Positions 53,319 to 61,073 of a stretch of DNA of 64,000 nucleotides are shown piece after piece. The translations under genes were made by a program, and so were the position numbers. A model generated the notes under the pieces. That model did not search any database. It was not told where the DNA came from and saw nothing but the letters and a program-made list of their open reading frames with translations. Within the stretch, counting starts at the first letter, position 1; each line of letters begins with the position of its first letter. Origin of the DNA: Sandaracinaceae bacterium (lineage in GTDB: Bacteria; Myxococcota_A; Polyangia; Polyangiales; Sandaracinaceae); NCBI GenBank assembly GCA_020633195.1, contig JACKEC010000014.1, positions 62,001 through 126,000 on the forward strand. The letters run 5' to 3'.

Positions 53319-55997
53319 ATGTCGAAGGTCGTCCTCATCGCCGTCTCCGCGCTCTCCGCGGCCTGTGCTGGGCCACGCGTTGTCGTCGTCGCGTCACCCC
53401 CGCTCGAGCAAGCGCTGGATCCCGCCAGCGCGCCCGCTGGGGCGTTGCCTGACGACGTCGCGCCCCTGGAGTACCGGTTGCGCGTCGAAGTCGATCCCGA
53501 GGCCCCGGACTTCGAGGGTGACGTCGAGATCGATGTCGAGCTCGCTCGAGCCCGGGATCTCCTGTGGCTGCATGGCCGAGAGCTCACGATTCACGACGTC
53601 GAGGCGCGGGTTGGCGACGAGGTCATCTCCGCGCGCTGGCACGACGTGTTGCCGTCCGAGGGGGTCGGCGCGATCCGGCTCGCCCACGCGATCGGTCCGG
53701 GACGCGCCACCTTGCACGTTCGGTATGCGGGGTCTCTCGAGGTCTTCGAGCCGCCGGAGAGCGCTTGGGGCACGCCCGGGCACGTGGGGTTCTTTCGCGC
53801 CATCGGCGCTGGCGGACGCTTCGCCGTCACGCAGTTCGAGCCGATCGGCGCTCGCGTCGCGCTGCCCTGCTTCGACGAGCCTCGGTTCCGAACACCCTTC
53901 GAGATCGAGCTCGTCGTTCCCGAAGACGCGGTGGTCGCCGCCAACACTCGGATCGCCGAGGAGGAGCAGGCCCCCGGTCGTCGACGCCGCGTCCGCTTCG
54001 AGCGAACCCCACCGCTGCCGACCTACATCGTCGGGTGGGCGGTCGGTCCGTTCGACGAAGTGCGTCGGCCGCCGCTCCCGCCGACCGCGCTGCGCACTCA
54101 CGCAATTCGAGTACGCGGCCTCGCGCCGCCCGGCGAGCGCGCCCGGGTGGAGTCGATGGTCGATGAGGCCGCGCAGCTCCTGCTGCTCATCGAAGCTCGG
54201 CTCCGCGTCCCGTACCCGTTCGAGCAGCTCACGCTGGTGCTCACGCCGGAGCACCCCTTCACGGGCATGGAGAACGCCGGCCTCATCACCCTCGACGCGG
54301 GTGAGCCCATGGGCCCGCCGCTCGGCTCGCCCGGCTTGGAGCGGTGGACCACGTCGGTTCTCGCCCACGAGCTCGCCCATCAGTGGTTCGGCGACCTCGT
54401 GACCCTCGACCGGTGGAGCGAGCATTGGCTGAAGGAGACGCTCGCGGAGTGGGTGGCGAGTGCGTTCACGAGCCGTCCCGGGGACGGCGGCGAGGACCAC
54501 TGGGAGGGCGACGCCGATCCGCACGCGCAGCCCCTGGACCGGGCCGTGACCACCGCGGCGGACGTGCGCGCGCTGAACGGCCCCGTGCGATGGCGAAACG
54601 AGGCGCGGGCGCGCTCCGTGTTGACGGCGCTCGAGCACTGGCTCGGCCCGAACCGAATCGACGAGGCGCTCCGCGCGCTCCTCGCCCACCACGCGATGGG
54701 CCACGGCGACCACTCGGACCTCGCCGACGAGCTCGATCGCGTCTCCGGCGGTCGCGCGGGGCAAGTTCTGTTGCGATATGTCGAGCACGCGGGGATCCCC
54801 GAGGTGTCGATGCGCCGGGTCTGCGACGGGGGTCGGCGCGGGCTCGAGCTCACCCAGCGCCGCATGCCCCTGCGAGGCGGGGCCACGCCACCGTTCGTCT
54901 GGCACGTCCCGATCTGCGTCCGGTATCCCGTCGAGGAAAGAACGCAGGAGACCTGCGTCCTCCTCGACGACGAGCATGGCTTCCTCCCGTTCGAGGGCGA
55001 CGCGTGTCCGGAGTCGTTCTTCCCCAACGCAGGCGGCGCTGGGTACTACGGCATCGCCCTCGACGAGGCGGACACCGCGCGAGTCCTGAGCGGCTCGGCG
55101 ACCTGGACCCCCGAGGAGGAGTGGTGGTTGTTCGACGCGATGCGCGCGGCCGCCGTCGAGGGCGACGCGTCGCTCGCCGAGCTCCTCCCGCACCTCACCG
55201 TCTTCGCCAATGGCCAGTCGCGCGCCGTTCTCTCGGGGGTGGTCGAGCTCGTCTCTCGCGTCCGGAACCACCTGGTGTCGGACGCGGAGCGAGCCCGCGT
55301 CGACGCCTGGGCTCGTCGGGTCGTGGAGCCGATCTACGCCCGGTGGCGGTGGAGCGATTCGCGACCGTCGTGGCCGACGCCGCTCGAGGTCGACGTGTTG
55401 GCCCTGCTGGCCCTGGAGGTTCGGGACCCGGAGGTGCGCGCCTCGGCTCGAATCCGAGCGCGTCGCTTCCTCGCGAGTGACCTCGACGCGGATCGCGAAC
55501 GCGGCTTTTCACTGGACGATCCCATCCGCATCGCGCTCGCGGTCGCGGTCCAGGACGAGCCCTCGCTGCTCGATGACGTTCGGACCGTCGACGACGACTC
55601 GACGAACGCGATGCGCCTGTGGTTCGCGCGCGCGTTCGCCGGCGGCGAGCGGTCCGAGGCCGCGCTCGCGCACCTCGCAGCCCACGGCCGATCCGAGCTG
55701 GGCCTCGCCCTGCGCGAGCTGCTCCGCAACCCGGACACCCGCGGACCGACGTGGGCGTGGGTAGAGGCGCAGCCAGGGCTGCTCCGCTCTCGCCCGATGA
55801 CCCCTTGGCTGAACCTCGAGCTGCTCGACACGGGGGTGGCGTTCGCGGCGACCTGCGACCCGACCGCGTTGGCCGCGGTGATCGGCGCGGGCCCGAACCG
55901 GTTCGTCGACGCGCGTCACGAGGCGGAGCGCTGCGCCGCGCTCGTGCGTCGACGAGGGCCCGAGGTCCGAGCCGCGTTCGCGAGCGACTCGCCATAG
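53319..55997 (+). CDS. Lipid-anchored M1-family aminopeptidase-like protein
   Basis: 892 residues. Lipobox signal (VSALSAAC); GGAG lies seven bases ahead of the ATG at 53319, and an in-frame ATG at 53304 is possible. The M1 catalytic region has the exopeptidase-type motif TGMENAG (variant of GAMEN), HELAHQWFGDL, and WLKETLAEW supplying the Glu ligand 18 residues after HELAH. A long C-terminal region (about 450-890) is helical and poorly conserved. M1 enzymes trim N-terminal residues from peptides. A lipoprotein location suggests surface or periplasmic peptide digestion. The 5' side abuts the tRNA-Val repeat region. Confidence 0.88.
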   Translation: MSKVVLIAVSALSAACAGPRVVVVASPPLEQALDPASAPAGALPDDVAPLEYRLRVEVDPEAPDFEGDVEIDVELARARDLLWLHGRELTIHDVEARVGDEVISARWHDVLPSEGVGAIRLAHAIGPGRATLHVRYAGSLEVFEPPESAWGTPGHVGFFRAIGAGGRFAVTQFEPIGARVALPCFDEPRFRTPFEIELVVPEDAVVAANTRIAEEEQAPGRRRRVRFERTPPLPTYIVGWAVGPFDEVRRPPLPPTALRTHAIRVRGLAPPGERARVESMVDEAAQLLLLIEARLRVPYPFEQLTLVLTPEHPFTGMENAGLITLDAGEPMGPPLGSPGLERWTTSVLAHELAHQWFGDLVTLDRWSEHWLKETLAEWVASAFTSRPGDGGEDHWEGDADPHAQPLDRAVTTAADVRALNGPVRWRNEARARSVLTALEHWLGPNRIDEALRALLAHHAMGHGDHSDLADELDRVSGGRAGQVLLRYVEHAGIPEVSMRRVCDGGRRGLELTQRRMPLRGGATPPFVWHVPICVRYPVEERTQETCVLLDDEHGFLPFEGDACPESFFPNAGGAGYYGIALDEADTARVLSGSATWTPEEEWWLFDAMRAAAVEGDASLAELLPHLTVFANGQSRAVLSGVVELVSRVRNHLVSDAERARVDAWARRVVEPIYARWRWSDSRPSWPTPLEVDVLALLALEVRDPEVRASARIRARRFLASDLDADRERGFSLDDPIRIALAVAVQDEPSLLDDVRTVDDDSTNAMRLWFARAFAGGERSEAALAHLAAHGRSELGLALRELLRNPDTRGPTWAWVEAQPGLLRSRPMTPWLNLELLDTGVAFAATCDPTALAAVIGAGPNRFVDARHEAERCAALVRRRGPEVRAAFASDSP

Positions 55998-56268
55998 CGT
56001 CCTGGCACCTGGCTGTCGCGTACGACGGGGTCCGGATCCGTTCACGGCGTCGTCGAGGCGCCGATTCGACTACGACTGGGCCAGCGCCATCCGTGCTTCG
56101 TCGTTCGATCGGATCGGACAGGGGGTGCCCGAGATCGGCGACCATCTCGGTGTACTGACCGACTACGGCGGGTCCCCTCAGGATCATCAGCAGGACAGTT
56201 CCGTTTGCCATCATCGAACGGGACGCCACATCGGCATCCCGTCGGCCTTGGGCTATCTTACGTCAGCC
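55998..56268 (+). other. Intergenic region, 271 bp
   Basis: No gene seen. It contains the hairpin CCGAGAT-N8-ATCTCGG at 56129-56150 and an imperfect inverted repeat GGGACGCC/GGCATCCC at 56220-56240. The first may end the peptidase transcript; the second lies close to the downstream gene start. Confidence 0.5.
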
Positions 56269-57852
56269 ATGCTTCGACGACTGCTCGCCGCGTCCCTCCT
56301 GCTGCTGTTCGCGGCTTGTGGTGGCCCGTCTGCCACCATTGGCCTCGAAGCCCACGGGGTGGAGGATCGCAGCTCGACCGCGGGCTACGCGGGAGGCCCC
56401 GACGCGCGTCTGCTCGCGGTCCGCATCAGGTTGCTCAACGCCACCGGCGCTACGATCCCGGTCACGCCGAGCGCGTTCTTCCTGGAGCCCGCCTCCGGCA
56501 CGAGCCTGGTCGGCCACCCGCTGACCGCCTCGTTCTCCGATGGCTGCGGCGGGGCGCTCGCGCCGGACCGGACGATCACATGTTCGGTGGGCTTCGACGT
56601 GCCCGCCGGTTTCGTCCCCGTCCAGATCGCCTTCGAGCACGATGGCCAGCGCGCCACCGCGCCCGTCACGCTGGGTCGCGACGCGGGGCCCGCGGAGCGC
56701 GACGCGGGCGGCCCGACCCGTCGTGACGCTGGCCCCGACTTCGACGCCGGTCGCGACGTGGGACCGCCGCCGCCGCGCACCCAGGAGCTCGACCTCCTGT
56801 TCATGGTCGACAACTCGAACTCGATGGACGAGGAGCAGGCCTCGCTCATCGCCCAGCTGCCTCTCCTCGTGGAGGTGTTGGGCACCGGGGACTTCGACCG
56901 GGACGGAAGCACGACGGGCCCCGAGGACTTCCCGCCCTTCGACCTCCACGTCGGGGTCGTGACCTCCGACATGGGCTCGGGCGGCTTCACGGTGCCGACC
57001 TGCGCCCGTTCGGACTTCGGCGACGACGGGATCCTGCGCACCCAAGGCAGGATCGACATCGCCGGCTGCATGGCCACGTACCCGATGTTCCTTCGCTTCC
57101 GGCCGTCCGGCGGGGAGACGCCCGAGGAGTTCGCGCGCGAGGCCACGTGCGTGACGGCGGCTGGCACGGGAGGCTGCGGGTTCGAACAGCAGCTCGAGTC
57201 GATCCTCAAGGCGCTCTCCCCCTCGGCGCCGACCCGATGGACGGCCGCGGACTACACGACGCCCTCGTTCTTCCGGAACACCTTCGGCCACGGTGACCGG
57301 CAGAACGACGGGTTCGTGCGCGACGACTCGGTGCTCGCGATCGTTCCCGTCTCGGACGAGGAGGACTGCTCCGTTCGCGACCCGGAGCTGTTCAACCCCT
57401 CCAGCGCCGTGTACACGGCGGACCTCAACCTCCGCTGCTTCGCGCACGCCGATGCAGCGCTCTACCCGCTGGCGCGGTTCATCGACGGCTACCTACAGCT
57501 CCGGCGCCATCCGTCGCGGTTGGTGTTCGCCCCCATCGTGGGCATCCCGGCCGACATCCAGCCCACCCCTGGAGGGTCGGTGGACTGGCCGCTGCTGATC
57601 TCCGAGGATCCCGCTCGCCGCGACGATCGGATGGAGGAGCGGATCGACCCAGCGATGCCGAGCCGACTTCAGCCGAGCTGCAACGTCCCGGGGCGCGGCG
57701 TCGCCTACCCCCCCGTGCGGATCGCGCGCGTCGCCGAGGCTGTGGAGCGAGGCGGCGCCCACGTGACGATCCGCTCGATCTGTGAGGAGGACTTCGAGAC
57801 CTCGATCCTCGAGATCATCCGACAGATCCGAGATTCAGGCGCGGGGGGCTGA
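56269..57852 (+). CDS. vWA-like lipoprotein
   Basis: 527 residues. Lipobox signal (LLLLFAAC), a beta-rich N-terminal domain with a Cys pair (DGCGGALAPDRTITC), a DAGP-type linker, then from about residue 175 a von Willebrand factor A-type domain whose metal site reads DNSNS (DxSxS of MIDAS). TSDMGSGG and VSDEED fit later positions of such domains. A C-terminal RSICEEDFETSILEII segment ends the protein. Probable cell-surface binding or adhesion protein; a ligand cannot be named. The gene is isolated on the plus strand, convergent with the Cys-rich lipoprotein genes. Confidence 0.78.
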   Translation: MLRRLLAASLLLLFAACGGPSATIGLEAHGVEDRSSTAGYAGGPDARLLAVRIRLLNATGATIPVTPSAFFLEPASGTSLVGHPLTASFSDGCGGALAPDRTITCSVGFDVPAGFVPVQIAFEHDGQRATAPVTLGRDAGPAERDAGGPTRRDAGPDFDAGRDVGPPPPRTQELDLLFMVDNSNSMDEEQASLIAQLPLLVEVLGTGDFDRDGSTTGPEDFPPFDLHVGVVTSDMGSGGFTVPTCARSDFGDDGILRTQGRIDIAGCMATYPMFLRFRPSGGETPEEFAREATCVTAAGTGGCGFEQQLESILKALSPSAPTRWTAADYTTPSFFRNTFGHGDRQNDGFVRDDSVLAIVPVSDEEDCSVRDPELFNPSSAVYTADLNLRCFAHADAALYPLARFIDGYLQLRRHPSRLVFAPIVGIPADIQPTPGGSVDWPLLISEDPARRDDRMEERIDPAMPSRLQPSCNVPGRGVAYPPVRIARVAEAVERGGAHVTIRSICEEDFETSILEIIRQIRDSGAGG

Positions 57853-57853
57853 G

Positions 57854-57890
57854 CGACGGCGGCGACTGCGTTACGAGGCTGCTGCCGTCG
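57854..57890. terminator. Hairpin between convergent lipoprotein genes
   Basis: CGACGGC (57854-57860) and GCCGTCG (57884-57890) form a stem extendable with mismatches. It sits in the 48-bp gap between the convergent genes and may serve both. Confidence 0.45.
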
Positions 57891-57900
57891 TCGACCCAGC

Positions 57901-58038
57901 TCACGGCGTGCATGCCGCGTCGATGCTCGCGTCGGGGCAGGGACTCGCATCGACGAACAAGTACCCGTAGTCGCGACCCGAACAGTCTGCGAGAAGCAGA
58001 GTCAGCCAGACCAGGAACGTCGCCGTCGTTCGCGTCAT
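57901..58038 (-). CDS. Predicted 45-residue small lipoprotein
   Basis: Short gene beginning MTRTTATFLVWLTLLLADC, a full lipoprotein signal with lipobox LLADC, so the mature peptide is only about 27 residues (SGRDYGYLFVDAS, then two Cys in a DASxDAAC pattern). It starts 8 bp after the stop of the Cys-rich lipoprotein gene and so is probably cotranscribed. It could be a lysis-like or linker lipoprotein, or a truncated leftover of a longer protein. No homologue was recognised. Confidence 0.55.
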   Translation of the reverse strand: MTRTTATFLVWLTLLLADCSGRDYGYLFVDASPCPDASIDAACTP

Positions 58039-58046
58039 CGTCAGCC

Positions 58047-58694
58047 TCAGAAGGTGGGGCTCAGCGGGGGCGCGTACATACGCAGGATGCCGGCGTCGCA
58101 CCAGGCCAGGAGCGGGTTCGAAGTGTAGCTGCCTTCGAGATGCCGAACCCCCGCGCAGATCTCCGAGCCCGCACAAGGGTCTCCGTCCGTGCCTCCCTCG
58201 AGGATCTCCTCGCAGTCGGTCCAAGGAGAGATCGACTCGGCCCCGGGCCTCGGCCCGCTCACCATCGGCGCCGGGCAGAGCTCGTAGACTCCGCCGAATC
58301 CGGGACCGCCATCGCAGGTCGCGAGGCTGAGACAACCCGGCCCGCCGGTCTGGACGTACCACTCGGTGTGCGCGCTGAGTCGGACGTTGGGCTCCTCGCA
58401 GCGCCCCGCGGGGATGGTTCGAGCTGCGACGCGCGCCGTCGATCGGATCAGGCTTCCGTCGAGGCACATGGCCAGCACTCGCTGCGTGTCGGTCTCCCCG
58501 ACCACGGTGCAGAGGGAGCCCTCCGCGATCGCGCACGCGTCGCGGTGGGCGCCGTCCTCGACGCCGCTGCCGGGTCCCGTGCAGTCGGTCCACGGCGCCT
58601 CCGAGGTCCCCCGATCGAGGAGGAGCTGATGGGTGTCGGCGCAGCCGTGCGTCACGAGGAGGACCGAGAGCAGGGGGACTCGGAGTGCAGACAT
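58047..58694 (-). CDS. Cys-rich lipoprotein
   Basis: 215 residues. Signal with lipobox (LLVTHGC), then a mature region with about 14 Cys in a repeated plan: PWTDCTGPGSGVEDGAHRDAC and PWTDCEEILEGGTDGDPC open two related halves. The end reads GVRHLEGSYTSNP, then WCDAGILRMYAPPLSPTF. This C-terminal segment is repeated, damaged, at 60385-60485. Function unknown; secreted disulfide-bonded module likely. It lies 201 bp downstream of the FG-GAP lipoprotein gene. Confidence 0.72.
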   Translation of the reverse strand: MSALRVPLLSVLLVTHGCADTHQLLLDRGTSEAPWTDCTGPGSGVEDGAHRDACAIAEGSLCTVVGETDTQRVLAMCLDGSLIRSTARVAARTIPAGRCEEPNVRLSAHTEWYVQTGGPGCLSLATCDGGPGFGGVYELCPAPMVSGPRPGAESISPWTDCEEILEGGTDGDPCAGSEICAGVRHLEGSYTSNPLLAWCDAGILRMYAPPLSPTF

Positions 58695-58895
58695 GCTCGT
58701 CTTTCGTTGAAGGCCTGCGCGGGTGGTCCCTGAGCCCCCCGATTCGGCTCACACTTTCTCCGAGAAGGGTCGCACTCACATAGGGACAATTCTCCGGGAC
58801 TTCTTCGACGCTCTGGATCCCGTTCGAGGTCCGGCCTCCGTCGCGACCAGCACGCGCTGCGCGGTGGTGCGCCTTCGCAGACCGAGACGGGGAAG

Positions 58896-60371
58896 TCAGC
58901 GGCCGTAGACGAGGTAGGTCCGACCGCCGTACTCGTCGTTGATGCGGTTGCCGTAGGCCCCGACGAGCAGGTCGTCGTAGCCGTCGCCGTCGAAGTCGCC
59001 GCCGTTGGCGAGCGCGTAGCCTGCCACATCGGTCCCGTTCACGTCGTCGATGGTCCCGGTGAGGCGCACGTCGTAGCGACTCGTGTCGATGGTCCCTCGA
59101 AACGCGCTCGGTCCTCCGAGGAGCACGTAGTTGTGGCCGCGCTGCGTCATGTCGGGGCTGTTGGGTGAGCCGAAGAAGAGGTCGGCGAACCCGTCTCCGT
59201 TGATGTCGCCGCCCTCGGCCAAGCCCGCCCCGAGGTTCGTGTCGTGGCCGTCGCCCTCGTAGACGAAGTCGGCGCTCGCGAGGTCGAGCGTCGGCCCGAA
59301 GCGACCGCGCCGACCGTACATCAGGGACACGCGACTGGTGGGGCGCGCGTAGGGATCGGCGAGCACGAGCTCGTCGCAGCCGTCTCCGTCCACGTCCCCG
59401 ACGATGGCGACCCGCAGCCCGAACGCGCCGTGCTCTCCCTCCGAGGAGGTGACGATGTGCGTGCCGGTCATCGCGACCGGACCGGACCAGCGCTGGGGCC
59501 CGCCGTACAGGAGGTAGGCGTCGCCCGAGGGCCCCGCGCCGTCCCCGGGCGCGCCCACGAGGAGATCGTCGTAGCCGTCGCCGTCGACGTCCCCGCGCGC
59601 GCTGATGGCGAACCCGAAGAGACGCTCGGAGCCGTCGCCCGACGTGAGCACGGCGTCTGCGCGATCGAGGTGGGTCGCCCCGCCGAAGCGGTCTGCGCGA
59701 CCGTAGAAGACGTACACGGCCGCCGTGCCGGAGTCGTCCCCGTCGGGCCTCCACGCGCCCACGATCACGTCGGAGCGACCGTCGCCGTCGAGGTCGCCGG
59801 CGGTGACCGTGTCATACGCCCCTCGTCCGCCGGCGAGCTCGGTGCCCACGCTCGACGCGGCGAGCACGCCCGAGTAGCGGGTGGTGCTCCCCCAGATGAG
59901 GAACGTGCCGCCGAAGAGGAAGTCGTCTTGCCCATCCCCGTCGACGTCGCCCGCGGGCGAGACCTCGAGGTCACCCGGGACGTAGGTGTCGGCCGCGAAC
60001 GTCGCGTCCGCCCGCTCGAGCGGGAAGTCACCCTCGAGCCCACGGCGCCCGTAGACCAAGTAGACCCCGCCGACGCGCTCACCGCTCGGCAGGCGGTAGT
60101 CGCGATCGGCGATCACCAGGTCATCGAGGCCGTCGCCGTCGAGGTCGCCGACGAAGTCCACGTCGATCCCCGCCAACCCCTGCGTCGTCCCGATGAACCT
60201 CACGTCCGCGCGGGTGAGGTCGATGTCCTCGCCCGGGCCGGCGGGCAGGACGGCGTCCGTCGGCCGCGTCGGCCCCCGCGGCGCCACGGGCTCGGGCTCC
60301 GACAAGCAGCCGGACGAAGCCATGATGCCGAGCCCGAGAGCCCAGCGAGAAAGGGAGCGGTTGGTTTTCAT
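58896..60371 (-). CDS. FG-GAP repeat (integrin alpha-like) lipoprotein
   Basis: 491 residues. Signal peptide with lipobox (IMASSGC), then about seven FG-GAP/VCBS repeats, each with a calcium loop of the type DxDGDGxDD (GDLDGDGLDDLVIADR, GDVDGDGQDDFLFGG, GDLDGDGRSDVIVGA) followed by VYLVYGR-like strands. This builds a seven-bladed beta-propeller that binds calcium. It is probably displayed at the cell surface. The start lies next to a degraded copy of the 58047-gene 3' end, which shares its promoter region. Confidence 0.85.
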   Translation of the reverse strand: MKTNRSLSRWALGLGIMASSGCLSEPEPVAPRGPTRPTDAVLPAGPGEDIDLTRADVRFIGTTQGLAGIDVDFVGDLDGDGLDDLVIADRDYRLPSGERVGGVYLVYGRRGLEGDFPLERADATFAADTYVPGDLEVSPAGDVDGDGQDDFLFGGTFLIWGSTTRYSGVLAASSVGTELAGGRGAYDTVTAGDLDGDGRSDVIVGAWRPDGDDSGTAAVYVFYGRADRFGGATHLDRADAVLTSGDGSERLFGFAISARGDVDGDGYDDLLVGAPGDGAGPSGDAYLLYGGPQRWSGPVAMTGTHIVTSSEGEHGAFGLRVAIVGDVDGDGCDELVLADPYARPTSRVSLMYGRRGRFGPTLDLASADFVYEGDGHDTNLGAGLAEGGDINGDGFADLFFGSPNSPDMTQRGHNYVLLGGPSAFRGTIDTSRYDVRLTGTIDDVNGTDVAGYALANGGDFDGDGYDDLLVGAYGNRINDEYGGRTYLVYGR

Positions 60372-60384
60372 GGTTCGATTCTCC

Positions 60385-60485
60385 AGCCTCGGACGGTGGG
60401 GCTCAGCGGGGGCGCGCAGACACGCCGGCCAGAGCGGAATCGAAGTGTAGCTCCCTTCGAGATGCCGAACCCCCCCGCCGATCCC
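60385..60485 (-). pseudogene. Remnant of a Cys-rich lipoprotein 3' end
   Basis: On the minus strand this segment reads GTTCGGCATCTCGAAGG, then AGCTACACTTCGA and CGCCCCCGCTGAGCCCCACC, matching the end of the gene at 58047-58694. It has a deletion of about 20 bp and a frameshift, and no intact coding sequence. It lies just upstream of the FG-GAP gene, as the intact gene lies just upstream of the 45-residue lipoprotein gene. Confidence 0.7.
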
Positions 60486-60574
60486 GGCCTCGACCCGCTC
60501 ACCGTCGCCGGCGTCGCGGTTGGCTCGCGCGGCATTGACGCGGGGAGGGCGGCGACCGCTAGGATGCGCGCGTG

Positions 60575-61048
60575 ATGCGTCTCCTCCATGTCGCGGCCCT
60601 CGCGCTGCTCGTCTTCGGCTGTGGCTCGCGCCGCGCCCCCAACGTGGTCGTCACGCCGGCGCAGACCTCCGTGGTCGTCGCTCCGGCGGGGGGCGGGAGC
60701 TGTCAGAGCACGCTCGCGGTCGGGCCCGTGCGGACGCGGCCCGGGTGCACGATCGACGAGCGGGTGAGCGGGCAGACGACGGCGCTGAGCCACGCGTGCG
60801 GCGACGGGCCCGCGGCGGCGTCGTTCGCGGACGCGCGCTTCGAAGGCGGGGTCACCAACGGGCAGCTCGACATCGCGATCGAGACGGCGTTCGACTTCTC
60901 CGACGGGTGTCGGTGGCGCACCAAGCAGCGCATCCAGGGCACGCTCGCGTCGGGGCAGCTCGCGTACACCTACGAGGAGCAGCCCGACCCGGGGCAGCGG
61001 GGGTGCGCTCAGGGGTGCCTCGCGAACGCCGAGGTGCAGGTCTACTGA
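60575..61048 (+). CDS. Small lipoprotein of unknown function
   Basis: 157 residues (ATG at 60575; a GTG one codon upstream also possible). Lipobox LLVFGC, then a mature region with a beta-sheet appearance: GSCQSTLAVGPVRTRPGCTIDE, LDIAIETAFDFSDGCRW, QLAYTYEEQP. About six Cys suggest disulfides. No family recognised. It lies 25 bp upstream of the Kelch-like lipoprotein gene and is probably cotranscribed with it. Confidence 0.7.
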   Translation: MRLLHVAALALLVFGCGSRRAPNVVVTPAQTSVVVAPAGGGSCQSTLAVGPVRTRPGCTIDERVSGQTTALSHACGDGPAAASFADARFEGGVTNGQLDIAIETAFDFSDGCRWRTKQRIQGTLASGQLAYTYEEQPDPGQRGCAQGCLANAEVQVY

Positions 61049-61073
61049 CCTCGGCTGTGGTAGCTTCTCCTCC

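Noticed and set aside
56003..56018. TGGCACC near 56003 as a sigma-54 promoter
   Set aside because: The GC at -12 spacing is missing (TC instead), and the downstream gene is more than 250 bp away.
57901..59754. Long minus-strand frame whose last 45 codons encode the small lipoprotein
   Set aside because: Upstream of 58038 it is the out-of-frame shadow of two lipoprotein genes. Only the final segment with its own ATG and lipobox was kept.
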